A stretch of DNA of 64,000 bases. Origin: Trichoplusia ni. Lineage: Eukaryota > Arthropoda > Insecta > Lepidoptera > Noctuidae. Numbering within the stretch: position 1 is the first letter of the stretch; each line of letters opens with the position of its first letter. Shown here one piece after another: positions 1 to 12,954 of this stretch. The translations under genes were made by a program, and so were the position numbers. The stretch lies in assembly GCF_003590095.1 (NCBI RefSeq), contig NC_039499.1:1-64000 (forward strand), given 5' to 3'. The notes beneath the pieces were generated by a model that was not told where the DNA came from, made no database searches, and saw nothing but the letters and a program-made list of their open reading frames with translations.

Positions 1-542
1 TACATCCAAGTTTCAGCTTAACTAAGTGACATTGATAAATGTCTATTTGCCTCTTCAATACAACAATAACCAAAATTGCTGATAGGTTAGGTATCTAATT
101 CCTAAAAGAGGTAAGCAATCCCGGTGTACTTTTGTGTGAAAACTCATTAAAAAAAAAACTATGTGAAACTACTACAAAGATTTAGAAATCAAATTTTAAT
201 ATACCACTGGAATAAAACAATCGTTTATTTATTGAATGTGTTTGTATAATCATAAGTCTCATCTTGATTTTAATTCTCCATTACAAGATTGTTTACCTTT
301 TTAAATACCTAATCTTTTTTTTTGTGCATCATACGGCCCTTAGTGATGAGTCATATGCTAAAATGGTTGTAAGTCTCGTAACTTATCGAAACGTTTTCAC
401 AAATTATTTATTTGCTCATGTTTCTATTTATAATGAGCAATTCCATCATTGGTAAGAATGTTCGCAAGAAATAAATCATGAATTTTATCACTACAATAAA
501 ACAAATATCTTATTTTAACTTTAAAAGTCGCATAAATCCTTC
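1..542. other. AT-rich flank downstream of SDR-A
   Basis: No exon or clear repeat seen. It is 3' of SDR-A on the minus strand and should contain its 3' UTR. Minus-strand AATAAA candidates lie near 410 and 225. Confidence 0.4.
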
Positions 543-2778
543 TTAACTAAAAACGCCTTGACTCATAATGCCATAGGCTTTGGAAATGTTGCCTGTAATG
601 TCCTCAGCTGGTCTGTCTGACGTCACAAGCCATGTGCTCGCACTGGCACCTTCTCTGTAAGCTGTAAGGAGGCCGGCCACTGCTGACTCGATCCTGGAAA
701 ATAAAACAATTAGCTGACTAATGACTTTTAAACGTCATTGATAATTATTAACTCTTGCAAATTGCCACTGGAACCTTGTCACATTAAGGGCATATGACGT
801 CATCCACATAAAAAGTAGCATTAAATACGGCTTGCATAGCAGTGTACAGTCAAATTTACTTTACCAAAACGGCGGCCAGATTGTTTAGCAATTTGCGGGG
901 CTTAAAGCAAATATAAAAAACGTTTTTATTGTGTAATTCAATCATAATTCCTACTTTCCCATGCCACCAGTTTGACTCCCTTTAGTAAATATTATGATAT
1001 TTATACTTTAGTTCAGTAATAGTGAAACTTACTTCTGCATTGGCAATTTCCCTAGACTTCCCACAAGTAATTCATCGGTTTCTTTATCGAAGGCCCCCAT
1101 TTTGGAGAGGCTGAAAAGGCTGGTGTCGGTGCATCCAAAGCACAAGGTCAACACCCTGACACCCGACCGAGAAGCATGTGGGTCCATCTGTGGATAGAAA
1201 GAATTTGTATTTTAGCGAATTGACCAAACTTTTTTTGTCTCTCCTTCACAATCGTCTGTAAACGAATCCCGGACCTTATTCTTATTTAACTTTGATATAG
1301 CCGTGTCCACGGTATTGTTTTGACGTTCAAGTCCCCAAATTCCGGTCGAGGTGACATCGCTAGTTTGGCGCATTTTGCGTAAGGTCATAGACATGGTTGA
1401 TCAACAATCACAAGGTTGATCATAGACATTAGTCTAGAGTAACAGTATCTAGATACTCAAAGCCGCATTCCGTCATTCCCGATAGTTGTTTTGCGACTTA
1501 ACCATCTTTAGTTCTTATCACCAGACCCCTTATAAATATTTAGACATCTATCTCTAAGTTTGAACAAACATCAGTCTATTTGTAATGCTCTTCATAAAAC
1601 ATTATACAATTTTAATTATTGTGTAAAGATAAGATAGTAGCATAACAATGCAGCTATTTAATGAGTGGGATTACTCTTTAATAGCAAATACTTAATAGGT
1701 CATATACTTATACACGTTAGTAATCCGACTGCCTTGTTTGTCTTACGTGGTAAGGGTGAGCCATATGCACAGAGTACGGGGATTGATCCCAAATCAGGTG
1801 CGAAAACACTTTATTTCCTGATTTATTATTTCGCTTCATTATCAAGACCAAGATATTTGGGATTAAATTAAACAATTAGTCTTATCAATAGTACTTACTC
1901 CAAGACAGTTGCTGAACTGCAAGACAGCACTCTTAGTAGCAGTGTAGACGGGTAAAAGATGAGCTTGAAACAGGCCAACGATTGACGATATATTGATAAT
2001 CGTTCCACCTCTACCGCCGTGGTCTTTGCGCATCAGTTCAAATGCTTTAAACGAACTCCTTATTAAAGCAGTCTGTAAAAACATAAAAAATTCGTCGAAG
2101 AAAGTCATTTGAATTTCTAACAAGGTACAAGAAAGGTCCAATTTAACTCACCACGTTGATTTCAATTTCCTTCACGTAAGCATTTGGTCTATCATTCATA
2201 ATTCCAGCGCAGTTGACAACTACATCTATATAACCGAAATCATTGACAACATTGTCATACACTGCATCTATCTCATTGGTTGTGACGTCACATTTATGGA
2301 ACCTCACTTTCCCTTCGCCATATTTGTTGGTCAGGTCCTGTTGGAGTGCTTGGCCGTTGGAGGTGTCGATGTCTAGGGCCGCGACATGCTGAAGAAGAAA
2401 ACAGGGCATGACTTTAAGGTGTATTATTTATTATATTGTAAAGTTGAAGTGTTTTAAGCATAAATAGATCAGCTATCTATTGCCGTTGGGATGGTTGACG
2501 TTATTTTTGGTACACCAACGTTCCTCTGTGTAAATATATTTATAAACCTACTTCTTGATATATCTTCATCACTGCATGCCTCAGGCATTAAGTGAGCCAT
2601 GGTCCATTGCGTGTATAATAGGTGTGAGTAAATAAATAATATGAAACATAAACTCACATGATCGAGAAAGCACAGTACTTACCCTCGCTCCTTCATCCAG
2701 AAAAGCTCTTACAATGACAGCTCCTATACCCGCAGCGGCGCCGGTTACGAAGCACACTTTGTCTTGAATTTCATGCAT
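543..2778 (-). CDS. Short-chain dehydrogenase/reductase, 15-hydroxyprostaglandin dehydrogenase-like (SDR copy A)
   Basis: Five coding exons join in frame: 2778-2683, 2388-2152, 2072-1899, 1187-1033 and 693-543. They total 813 nt, or 270 residues plus a TAA stop, with GT..AG introns in phases 0,0,0,2. The protein is a classical Rossmann-fold NAD(P) oxidoreductase. TGAAAGIG (residues 12-19) binds the dinucleotide, Asp38 at the end of beta-2 favours NAD over NADP, NCAG is at 91-94, and the catalytic Ser140/141, Tyr154 and Lys158 (YTATK) are intact. The usual Pro-Gly after beta-6 reads CFGCTDT, so the proline is missing. The ATG at 2778 was chosen because it aligns with the start of copy B and the upstream frame offers no other ATG. 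The family oxidises hydroxyl groups of small lipids or alcohols, probably in the cytosol. The substrate here is unknown. Copy B lies just upstream and is a tandem paralogue. Confidence 0.9.
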
Positions 2779-2818
2779 TTTCAGTGTTGCACCTCTTTTA
2801 CTCACAGATCAGTTACAC
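2779..2818 (-). other. 5' UTR part of SDR-A exon 2, with a likely upstream intron
   Basis: Immediately upstream of the start codon the minus strand reads a pyrimidine-rich stretch ending in TTTACTAG at about 2827-2819, a good splice acceptor. This suggests the ATG exon begins at 2818 and that a non-coding first exon lies upstream, near the TATA/initiator pair at 4.6 kb. Inferred from splice-site appearance only. Confidence 0.5.
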
Positions 2819-3561
2819 CTAGTAAAGAAATATCGTTATTTAGACCAAGAGGTAAACAGTACGTACGTAATTCATTTTATAACAAGCCGAGATCCACAGC
2901 ATTTTGAACTTTAGTCCCGATCATCTATAGGTATTGTGTGACTGATCATAAAAACGTTGTAATCATTGCAAATAATTCCAAGTATGCCAACTGAGGTTTA
3001 ATCCGCTTCTTAATTAGACGTACTACCTATATTTCGTTCATAATCATTTCTTCTACAATACCAAGAAAAGTGATAAACGAAACAATGTTAATAAAAGGGT
3101 CAAAGACAGAGGAAACGTGTAATTTCTTCAAGAAATATTTGAAGGTAACGGAAATAAAAATGAGGTTAAACGAAAAATCGACGATAGTGGTTACATGTAA
3201 TTAGTGACGATCGTGCATCCAAATGCCTTATTACAATCGTACAATGCAATTATTATAAGCTTCTGTCACCAAGCAATATTAACAAAAATACAATGCAGAT
3301 CCCTGAAAACCCCGTTCAAGGCGGGGGTGCGATGCTGAAGGTTCCATTCCAATGACCAGACAAAAAAATTGGTAGGGAAAATATAGCCCATCAAATTCAT
3401 GACTGCACCGTAGCTCAACTTTTCAACTGTGCATTTTACGTTTCATGAGATACGGACGAGACAACTGAATATTTTACATTGTTCCTAAAAAAATTGCAAC
3501 TTTTTTAAGCGTGACAAAGCAAAATATACTATCACTTGACACGTTACAAATCTATATTCTA

Positions 3562-3809
3562 TATACTAATATATAAAGCTGAAGAGTTTGTTTGTTTGAA
3601 TGTGCTAATCTCAGGAACTACTGGTCCAAATTGAAAAATACTTTTTGTATTGAATAGACCATTCATCGAGGAAGGCTTTAGGCTATAAACCATCACGCTG
3701 CGACTAACAGGAGCTAAGATACAATGGAAAATGTGAAAAAAACAGGGCAGGTATAAATCATAACTTATATCTTCTACCCACGGGGACGAAGTCGCAGGCA
3801 ACAGCTAGT
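3562..3809 (-). repeat. Lepidopteran interspersed repeat, family A (CTAGCTGTTGCC...)
   Basis: Reads on the minus strand from CTAGCTGTTGCCTGCGACTT to CAGCTTTATATATTAGTAT. It shares over 80% identity by eye with the copies at 11.4, 14.75 and 25.2 kb. It lies in the proposed 5' intron of SDR-A. The class is uncertain (LINE tail or MITE). Confidence 0.85.
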
Positions 3810-4586
3810 TATAAATAATAGTACAGATAAGTAACAGTTCAACGAGCGGCCAATACTCAGACTGCCTTTCAGTTGAAATGTTTGTTCTACGATAACAGTT
3901 ATTTTTAGCTTTCAGTCTAGTAATATTGCACTTAGCATTGCAAATAACCTACTCAATTGCTATCGAACAATAATAAATATAAATACTATTAGTTCTATAT
4001 TTGGTTTAAAAATATAATAAAAGGCAAGAGAGTCCTTCTGGGGAGTGGTTAACGCAAACTCCTCTATGTATATATCTCTATAAATAGAGCACTTAGGAAG
4101 CGGTGAAGGATTGGCAATTTAAAGTGATAACACAGGACCTTGTGTATTGTATGTATTTTGAACGTTGTAGTTTACCTTATATGTTATTATTCGCTTTATA
4201 TAATGATAGACAATTGCACCGCTTGAAGGTACGGGTATGGGTATACATTTATGACCTCTTTCTTTAACGTAGGATTCCAAAAATATTTTTTTTCTTCTCA
4301 TAGTTTTAACTGTCACTTAAATAATTGTCAAAAGACCTAAATAATTCTAGCACCATTATCATTAAAAGGTCAATAATAGTAAATAAACAAAACATTAACA
4401 CCTAAAAATTATGAAATAATACTGGCCACTCACACCCAATACACAGCAAATATTCTAAGGAACGTTGCTATTTAAATTAAATTCAAATAAAAAAACAATT
4501 GTCGATACCTTATACGTTAACCACACTGTAGTAAATATCACTCCGAGCTGCCAACACAACACTACTGCATTCGAAAGATCACAGCT

Positions 4587-4622
4587 CGCGACTGACTCTC
4601 AAGGTGCAACCAGGTGATATAG
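4587..4622 (-). promoter_or_regulatory. Candidate TATA/initiator core promoter of SDR-A
   Basis: On the minus strand CTATATCACC (4622-4613) is followed about 28 nt later by the arthropod initiator TCAGT (4595-4591), which is canonical TATA-to-start spacing. Transcription from here would give a non-coding exon spliced to the acceptor at 2818. The donor of that exon was not settled; AAG followed by GTATCG near 4.51 kb is one candidate. No transcript evidence is available. Confidence 0.45.
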
Positions 4623-6496
4623 GCCGCGAAAATATTTATGCTAAGCATCTGTTTCCCAAGGCAATTGATGCATTGCGTAGTATTTGTTTTTAGACCTTAT
4701 AGCTACTAATATGTTTATTAACATAAAACATACATAGCGGCACACAGTAGCGAGGCTGTGTAAACAAAAATATGTTTATTTATTCAATTTTTTATTTTAT
4801 TCAATGCTTTACTTGCAGAAGTTATCTACTTGACTTTTATGATTTGTAATGGAGTCAGAGGACTGTTTGCTGTGGAGTAACTTAGGGAATGCCTATGCTA
4901 GGCCTAGCAGTGGGCTGAATGGATTGATTGAATACAATGAAACAATTTTATTCACACTTCAGAAAGACAGGACTCAATACTGTGACTCCCGGACGAACAT
5001 GCCCACTGCTTTACCAACCAAAGAGGTGCCTGACCAAGAGTTAGATTTTGTTCTTTGTATTGTGACACGTCTTTTGATGAACATATTTAATAAGAATGAT
5101 TTAAATGAAGATATGATGTTTTGTTTTTATTTCTAATACGCCGTTTTCTTAACAGCGTAAATTTTAATAATTAATGCGCCTTTGTTAGGATTTTTGATTG
5201 ACTGCAGATATTTTTACAGTACCTAAGCAAAATTGTGTCTAAATTTTTTTGCGTACCTGTTGAATTAGATCGCCGCCATATTATTACCTATTATTAGAGA
5301 TAGTCTATTCAAGTATTTTAGAATTCAGTACCCAAAGAGTAAAATCGGAACCTTATCACAAAATTTAAATAATCCAGTTATTTTAGGTGCAGGAAAAATC
5401 CTAGTAATCTGAACTTTTGTATGTCCCTTTATTACTGTATTATCATGAAGATTTGAGAGAGCTGAAGTTGTGCAAATTTTTGCTCATCGATATCTTTCAG
5501 GTAAATAACACTTTTGACGTTAATTCACACTAAAAGATAAATTAATATTTTTTAATATGAAGCCTACCTACAAACAAGGAAATTTGTAATAAACTTATAA
5601 ATATATCATGTGTGTATCCTTTCAAACATTCGAGTGCTATGGTCTACGTAACCTCTAAGCCTTTTAGTCCAAACATTTTCAACACTGTTACGGTATTTGC
5701 CTAAGAGTTGCCTGACTGCAAATTAAAGAACCTCAATCAAGGCATCTGAGTCAAGGCAAAGCATCGCCGTTCGCCGCCAAAATTGGTAGGACCAGTCGGT
5801 AGTATAAAAATGAACTCCAACACCTTTAATTCGCTACGTTACCTTATAAGCGATATTTGTACATTTTTCCCATTCGTCGAGATCCCTAAATTCTACGTAA
5901 TTGGATAACTTTATAACTAAAAAAATTATGAAGTACTTTGTTTTTTCGTTACATACTTACCTACATAGATCAGTCTCTTAACGGATTCAAAATTCTGCTT
6001 ATACCCTCTGAGATCTCCGCCATGGGCATGAAATGGAAAAATTCATTAAAAGAAAAGCAAAGCATTCATTAAATGGGGAAATGAAAAAGCAAAAATTCTT
6101 TAATAAGTATAAATTTATTTCACTAATTGCAAAATACTTGTGACTTCAGTGTTTAAAATATCTGTAAATGTGTTCTTATTACTTATACCTACACGATCCA
6201 AGAGCCATTATATTTTCGTTGAAAATCTCAAACTCACTTTTCAGGTTCGGCTTTGCTTTATTAACATACTACACTCCCTACAGTGCTAAATATCTTAAAA
6301 TACGTTGTTCAATGTATATAAGGTGGACAGTGCACATAAGGTCTATCACCATGTCTTAAATTAATATCATTAACGTTGTGAAAGCGTGACAGTTCAATAC
6401 CCGGCGTAGAGTGGCATCTCTCTTTCATACCCGCAAAATTACCAAATAAGCTCAATTGACAATTATCACATAAAAATAAATACATTGATCCTTATA
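4623..6496. other. Intergenic stretch between the two SDR genes
   Basis: AT-rich, with a degenerate LINE tail at 4.86-4.94 kb and otherwise no recognisable gene. The 3' UTR of SDR-B should lie near its right edge. Confidence 0.5.
4860..4935 (+). repeat. Degenerate LINE 3' tail
   Basis: GGGAATGCCTATGCTAGGCCTAGCAGTGGGCTGAATGG resembles the LINE ending coding for EAYAQQWAEW, out of frame with the 95-codon open frame that starts here. Similar degenerate tails occur near 16.60 kb (AGGCCTTTGCCCTTCAG) and 57.32 kb (GAGGCCTATGTCCAGCA). Confidence 0.45.
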
Positions 6497-9400
6497 TTAT
6501 TCACACAGTATGCGTATAATTTCTTTGTCTGCTTCCTCTAATATCTTCGTTACTTCTGTAGCAGGCTGGCTTCTGTGAACCAACCAGATCGACGCACTCT
6601 CCGCATTCTTGAAAACTTCAACTGTACCACGTGCAGCATCCTCCGAACTGGAAAAGGGATTATACATTTTATTTGTAGAGTCGTAGTTTTGTATTTTTCG
6701 GGCGAGTTGCAATACATTGCGGAGCTGAGCAGCTCTGGTATCAAAAGTAATATCAACATCGCTGGCGATGTATTGCAACTATTAGGTTATACCCTTCCTC
6801 ATTTATACTATGGGGTGGGCAAGCTATTTCAGAAATACAGCTAAGCACAAATTTGGCATCTTATTGTCTATCTGAGGAGCCTGCCACCTCTTCAAGAAAG
6901 AGTATTGCAATTATAAAAGCGAAATGGCACGCTTTACACTGTAGAGTGGCATCTCTCTTCTACAAAGTAAAAATACTTCCTATAAACGGTATTGGAAATT
7001 TTACATGTAACTAAAGGCAGCGCATTTTGGTAATTACCCGTACGTACAGATCATTGATCTGAATCTTCATGCGAATACATTACAGTAATACATGACCAAA
7101 AATACCAAGATTTCTGATAACAAAACAAAGACCGTGATTGCACCAGAAGATATGGAACTCTACTTTTAAGATAATAATGATGGATTTAATTGATGTTGAG
7201 ACAAGATAATCGTTATCAATTATTATTATTTTTGAATATTTAAACTATGTTAACCGGAAACGACTCATTGGATAAGTCAGAAAAGGAAAAATGGTTTAGC
7301 ACAGACAGCCAAAACGTACTGAAGACAAAATTCTAACTTGACAAATACAAAATATTATCAGGTTTTTTACATACGAATTTATGTAGAAAAGTACCAAAAG
7401 TTGGACAGTGAATGCTTACAAGTGAAAAGCAGCACTTTAAGTCTAAAACAATCTAAGGCGGTAAATAAATGTCCTAACTATTAATTTATAAAACTGGACT
7501 AGATTACTAGCCTTGAGTAATATAATATATATATATATAATATATATAGTAACTCATACGTACCTTTGTATAGGAACAGAGTTTACTATAGCCTTCACTG
7601 TTTCATCGAATTGACGGTCAAAAGTGTTCATAGTTTTTAAAATGGGAGTATCGGTGACTCCATAGGCAACCCCAATTACTCTAACGCCAGTATTAGCACA
7701 GGTATCTTTCTGAAAACAAAAAATGAAACGTGTTTTTTTATTGGATCCCAAAGAATTCGGACGTTCTAAAAACGTCTGATCGTTTGTCTGGACTTAATTA
7801 AAAGTGATTAAAATGACTGGACATTTTAATCTGCGGAAACATTCTTAGTGAGCTGAATTTTTGTATATCCTTTTATGACGGCGCTGTGATGAAGACGTGA
7901 AGGTGTGAGTAACATTAATATCGTGCCGTTAATGAAGGTCAAAAGGTCGCAGAAAATCATTATTTTAGCAATCAATGGTCTATGGCTCAAAGGTCAATAT
8001 AAAAAGATACATTATTATCTCTAAAATTTTCTCTCCATCTTTGATGAGTTTTAATTCGTATGTTTTATTAATTTAATAAAACAAAAATTACGAATCCAGG
8101 GAATTGTCTTTTTAGGAAACCACCTGACGGACATTCGTAATTACTGAAAATTATTACTTACACCGATACAAGTGCTGAATTGCAAGACGGCTTTCTTATT
8201 TGATGAGTACACGAAGAGAGGTGGACAGATAGGTGCGAGTCCAGCTATTGAGGATATGTTGATGATCGCTCCACCCCTGCCTCCTTTGTCTGTTCGCATC
8301 AGTTCCAAGCCTTTTAGAGTTCCGAAGACTGTCGCTATCTGAAAATTTCCAGATGTTTCAAAAGTCAGAAAACATTAGACCACAAGTAGATAATAGACAA
8401 GTAAAGAGAAAATAGTGAATTAAAAAAGGGATTAGGTAAGTTATCCATAATAAATGTCATATTAAGACTAAAAAAATAGTTAATAAAAAACTTAACTTTT
8501 ATTTTCCGTTGTTACAGTTTTGCTATTGTATAATTGCCATCACAAGACTTAACATCTATCATAACCCCTGACATCAGATTCAATGAGTGATTAGCTTCTT
8601 ATATTAGCCCATCTGAAAAAATAGTTTAGAAAAAAATATACTCACGTAATTTATTTCAATTTGTTTCCGCACAATGTCCACGGTACTTTCATCAGGGATC
8701 CCGGCATTATTGATCAAAACATCAATGAACCCATTATCCTCTTTGGCATCAACCAATGCTCTAAAAAACTGCTCTGTGTTGGTCACATCGCATTCGGAAA
8801 ACTTCACTTTGTCCTCACCATATTTTTCATTCAATGATGCTTGTAGAGATAGTCCTGATTTTTCGTCCACGTCCAGAATTCGAATATGCTTTAATTAAAC
8901 ATGAATAAGTATTATTAAATGATGTAACGGTTTACTCACGCGTATTTATCGGGGTAGCCAGACTAGTTTCGGACCCAACCGGAGTCCTTAATCATGAGTA
9001 GACGCGGCGGGATCGCGATCGCAGTCCGAAACTAGTCGGGCTACCCCGATAAATACGCGTGAGTAAAACGTTACATCATTTAATAATGAATCAGTCTCAC
9101 AATAGTTATTATAAAAATGAATAAGTTTTATCATATGAAGCTAAAATTAAAATTTATGGGTTATGTTAAAATAATATTTTTACGAAGATAAGTACAATAT
9201 ATTACGGCAGTACCTAGTAACTAGATTTTACTAAATATATCTAATATTAGATACAAATTTCAAAAATATACTTTTATTAACTAACTCTTTGCATCGAGCT
9301 ATTTTTACTTGAACATCAAATAATGTCGAGGTTATCAATGAGATTTTATATTTAACTGAATGCACAGATAACCGAGTGGTATAATAAATATAGGTCACCA

Positions 9401-10971
9401 AGCCATTATTAATGAAATACTCGGATGGTACAATAATTATATTTTAGTGAAATTATAATAAAACACATTTGCGATTCTATGCGGTTAACAGGTTCGATCC
9501 TAACGCAGGCAAATGTGCCTTTTTAAAGTTATATGTAATTTCTTAATAATTCTAAATTAAGAAACTGTTTAAAGGAAAACATCGTACTAGAACCTGAAAT
9601 CGCCAACCGGCAGGGCCCTTCTATTCGCGGGGCCCGTAGCGTTTGCTAATCTTACTACAGTTACTACGTGGTCAATCCGGGACTGATTAAAAGTGTGATA
9701 CCTACTACACGACCATCAACTGACAATAATGTGGACAAATGCGGACAACATCACATACATTGTTTTGAACCCAAAGTAAGTTGCTAAAGCACTTGTGTTA
9801 TGGAATTCAGATACAACGAAGGTACCACAAACACCCTGACCCGAGACAATGTTGAAATGTGAATTTTTACATTGACCCGACCGGGGATCGAACCCGGGAC
9901 CTCAGAGCTAGCGACACCTTGAAACCGGTGCGTACGTAATGTATTTAATCAACAATTATACTTATTTCATACCTACTGATAATATTTTCTGCATGCTCGC
10001 TTAGGCTAACAAATGAGAAGAAGTTTTACAATAACGTACTCAAATAATTATACTTGTGTCGTATAAAACTCAGAAAATAGAAAAAAAGGCATTACGTAAT
10101 ATTTTATTATTAATGATACTAGGTACATTTATAAAGCTTATAACTATTTTTTGTTTAGCTACTAACATAATGTTGTTTATTGTATTTCGCAACCACTATC
10201 CAGCAAATAATAAGAAAAACTTTTTTTTTTTAATGTGGTACTTTAACAATTCTAAAATCAGATTTTTGAAGGATTTCAGTTCGGTCGTCTCTTTTACGGC
10301 ACCTTCTGTAGTTTCCAGTAAGAGTTTCGAAAATTATTCTAAGACTCAACTAATAATAAAATTCGTCAAACAAAATATCTTCAGAATACCTGGATCTCGA
10401 AATCCAATTAAAAATTAAAAAATATAGGCAATTTGCAAATGAGGTAATCCACTTTGTGGACTTTTTTGGACTTTGTTTTCTTCATGAAAAAGAGATTTAT
10501 TTAGTGGTTAGATTTTAATAACCTAAGCTACTAAGACCTAATTAAGTACTTACTAAATTATAAAGCAAGTTGAAATTAGAAATCAAGTCAAATTTGTAAG
10601 ATTTGAGGTCAAAAGTGGGAATGAATTGAATGCGGTGTATTTTTATGGTCATCCCAGCAAAATGGATACCAAATGAAAGCCTATCATTACTTTTATGTAT
10701 TGTGAGTAGTTACAAAATATAAAACATTTAGGTAGATACCTCCGCGAAACCTCGAAGATGGAAAGACCGAAATTAACGAATTAATAAAATTCAACCGAAA
10801 AGAAATCCTTCGTGTATTAAATGACTGAGAAAAAAATGCAACATCAAACAAACAAGAAAAAAAATTTTTGCTTACCTTTGCTCCTTCTGCCAAAAAATGA
10901 TCGGCGACCACAGCACCAATGCCATTAGAACCACCAGTTATAACAACAATCTTATCGTTCAAATCGTACAT
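6497..10971 (-). CDS. Short-chain dehydrogenase/reductase, 15-hydroxyprostaglandin dehydrogenase-like (SDR copy B)
   Basis: Five coding exons: 10971-10876, 8888-8646, 8338-8162, 7709-7564 and 6647-6497. They total 813 nt (270 residues plus TAA). Intron phases 0,0,0,2 and the sizes of exon 1 (96 nt) and exon 5 (151 nt) match copy A exactly. TGGSNGIG (12-19) is the dinucleotide loop, Asp38 indicates NAD preference, NNAG is at 92-95, and the catalytic set is Ser142/143, Tyr157 and Lys161 (YSSNK). The segment after beta-6 reads AYGVTDT, again without the usual proline. The C-terminus resembles copy A (ASIWLV here, ASTWLV there). Intron 1 is about 2 kb and holds a SINE and a large fold-back element. 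The product is probably a cytosolic NAD-dependent alcohol or hydroxy-lipid dehydrogenase; the substrate cannot be told from the sequence. Confidence 0.9.
7525..7550. repeat. TA microsatellite
   Basis: A run of AT dinucleotides with one AAT interruption, in intron 4 of SDR-B just before exon 4 (on the plus-strand coordinate side). Confidence 0.85.
8911..9087. mobile_element. Fold-back/MITE-like inverted repeat with 64-bp arms
   Basis: The left arm 8911-8974 and right arm 9024-9087 are reverse complements with two mismatches, around a 49-bp centre that contains GCGATCGC. It lies in intron 1 of SDR-B, 22 nt from the exon 2 acceptor. Related but diverged sequence occurs at about 26273-26400 and 59006-59060, so it is a dispersed family. 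Transposase or terminal target duplication was not identified. Confidence 0.85.
9735..9936 (-). repeat. tRNA-derived SINE-1, truncated head
   Basis: On the minus strand it holds the B box (GGTTCGATCCC) followed by a non-tRNA body ending at GTCCGCATTT. The A-box end is cut off after CGTACGCACC. It sits in intron 1 of SDR-B and is over 90% identical by eye to the copies at 44.7 and 53.9 kb. Confidence 0.85.
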
Positions 10972-11004
10972 GTTGGTTGCTCAGACGCCGATTCGACTGT
11001 GAGA

Positions 11005-11042
11005 CGAAACTTCCAACGGTTCGTAATCAAATGATATTTATA
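11005..11042 (-). promoter_or_regulatory. Candidate TATA box and start region of SDR-B
   Basis: The minus strand carries TATAAATA at 11042-11035. A start 25-35 nt downstream would fall near 11005-11012 and give a leader of about 40 nt before the ATG at 10971, with no need for an upstream intron. Position and motif are seen; promoter function is inferred. Confidence 0.5.
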
Positions 11043-12954
11043 GACACTAGACAGGTCTACACTCTTATAAATTAAAAAATCCTCTAATAACGCAGCTGTT
11101 TTGTCCCACGTACTAACACGTAAGGTGTAGCTCATACTGTAATGAATTAAATTCCTGTGCTACTTAATTAAATTGATGATAAACAGGTTCTCACATTAAT
11201 AAATTTCTAAAAATTCACACCAGGTTCATGAGATACGTGGCAAATACCATAATAAGTTAATAAAATAAAATCCTTATTAATTCCTTATTTTTTTACTAGA
11301 TAACTACCTATAATAACAAAATATGCGTGCACGTGGGGAAGCGTAATTCTTAAGTTTAGAAAAACCTGCGTGAGTTATTCAAATTGCTTACAGAATTTAT
11401 GTAGGTAGTAAGTACTAGCTGTTGCCCGCGACTTCGTCCCCGTGGTTAGAATATATAAGTTATGATTTATATCTACCCTGTTTTTTTCCACATTTTCCAT
11501 TGTATCTTCGCTCCTATTAGTCGCAGCGTGATGGTTTAGGTACTGCCTAAAACCTTCCTCGATGAATGATCTATTGAACACAAAAATATTTTTTCGATTT
11601 GAACCAGTAGTTCCTGCGATTAGCGCGTTCAAACTATTCAGCTTTATATATTAGTATAGATATATATAGATTGGACAACAGCTAATTCAGTGCGAGTCGT
11701 TCCTTACGTATAAAAGTTTGAAAAAGCACTTAATGAGTATTGTTCGTATCCTAAAACCCATCCTCCAAAAATACTAATAAAATATATTTTTTCTTCCGAA
11801 GAATATATAAGATACAGTACCTATAATTTGTCATCATATTCAAATGTTCCTTATTAATATGAAATGACTTGACAAACTCGTAAGTAGTTAGCGTAGCATC
11901 AATACTATACTTATAATACAGAAAAATGTATATTTAATAGTAGGTACAACTTACCTAAAGCATAAAATAATGTTCGCAAGATATTATAAGCGTATCTAAT
12001 ATATTGATACAAATTATTCAACAAGAAAGTATAGTTCTTTGTATAATAATTTAAATGTAAGATAAAAATGCTGGCCTTAGAAATCTCTTATGTAAGCTGG
12101 TAATTGATTAATATTACGATCACTATCGCATTGTAAGTATAAAGATATGAAGCGGCCAATTTAAGAATTTATCAAAGAGGATTTCCGTTGCTATCTCGAT
12201 AGTAATAAGTAAACCGAACGACATTTTCTTTCGTTTCGTAACGGTTGTCTATTTGACTCCTTCAATAGCTATAAATGATTTTATGAACATAATTATCTTA
12301 TCCTACTGTTTATTATTTTATTTTACTACGGACTGTTTCCTTCGTTTGTTACAGTTTCTGCCGTATAATTTACCCTTACGAAAGTAAGTTGGTAAAAAAG
12401 AAAGTACTTTAACTTTGTTCAAATTTTATTTGTTGTAATGACGAAATTATTATGTAGAGGGAAAAATTAGTATGATTGATAAGTTATTGACAAGTTTGTT
12501 ACCAATTAAGTAACAAGTAATATTGTCTAAATAAGTCAATTTTAGTACCATATTGAACATCTTTTATTTTTAAATAGAATGTTAGAATATTATAACGAAG
12601 TGATCCATTCCTAACTAAGTAAATGCATTTGTTGTTAGTTTGTCTGAAAATAACTACATAAAAATAAAATAAATGTTTTAAAATTTATGCTTTTCAAAAA
12701 TGGCGCCTCTCATATCTAAAAGTTAGTACTTAAGACTCGTTCGGAAACTGTTCTCGGTAGTTAGAAATATTTCTTTTTCAGCTTTTATGAGCTGGTTATT
12801 TTAAATCATTTACCTAATAGCTATTTTACAATGGTATAGTCTAAGTTAATCATTTGTTTCTATTCGCATCTTTGCAATTATAATTTATAATGTTTATGAA
12901 ATTATTCAATTATATTGCGACTAAGTTCTTGGTTTCTAAACCGATCTCACCATT
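11043..12954. other. Intergenic region between SDR-B and annexin (divergent promoters)
   Basis: The two flanking genes are transcribed away from each other. Apart from the family A repeat at 11.41-11.66 kb, only AT-rich unstructured sequence is seen. Confidence 0.5.
11414..11662 (+). repeat. Family A interspersed repeat
   Basis: Near full-length copy with the canonical start CTAGCTGTTGCCCGCGACTT and end TTATATATTAGTATAGAT. It lies between SDR-B and the annexin gene. Confidence 0.85.

Noticed and set aside
1212..1394. 60-codon minus-strand frame in SDR-A
   Set aside because: Falls in the intron between exons 3 and 4, where the exon chain is already complete in frame.
4849..5136. 95-codon open frame starting MESEDC
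   Set aside because: Its start lies in a degenerate LINE tail and the rest shows no domain or coding-like composition.
10056..10418. 120-codon plus-strand open frame in SDR-B intron 1
   Set aside because: Low-complexity, AT-rich, antisense within an intron, no recognisable homology.
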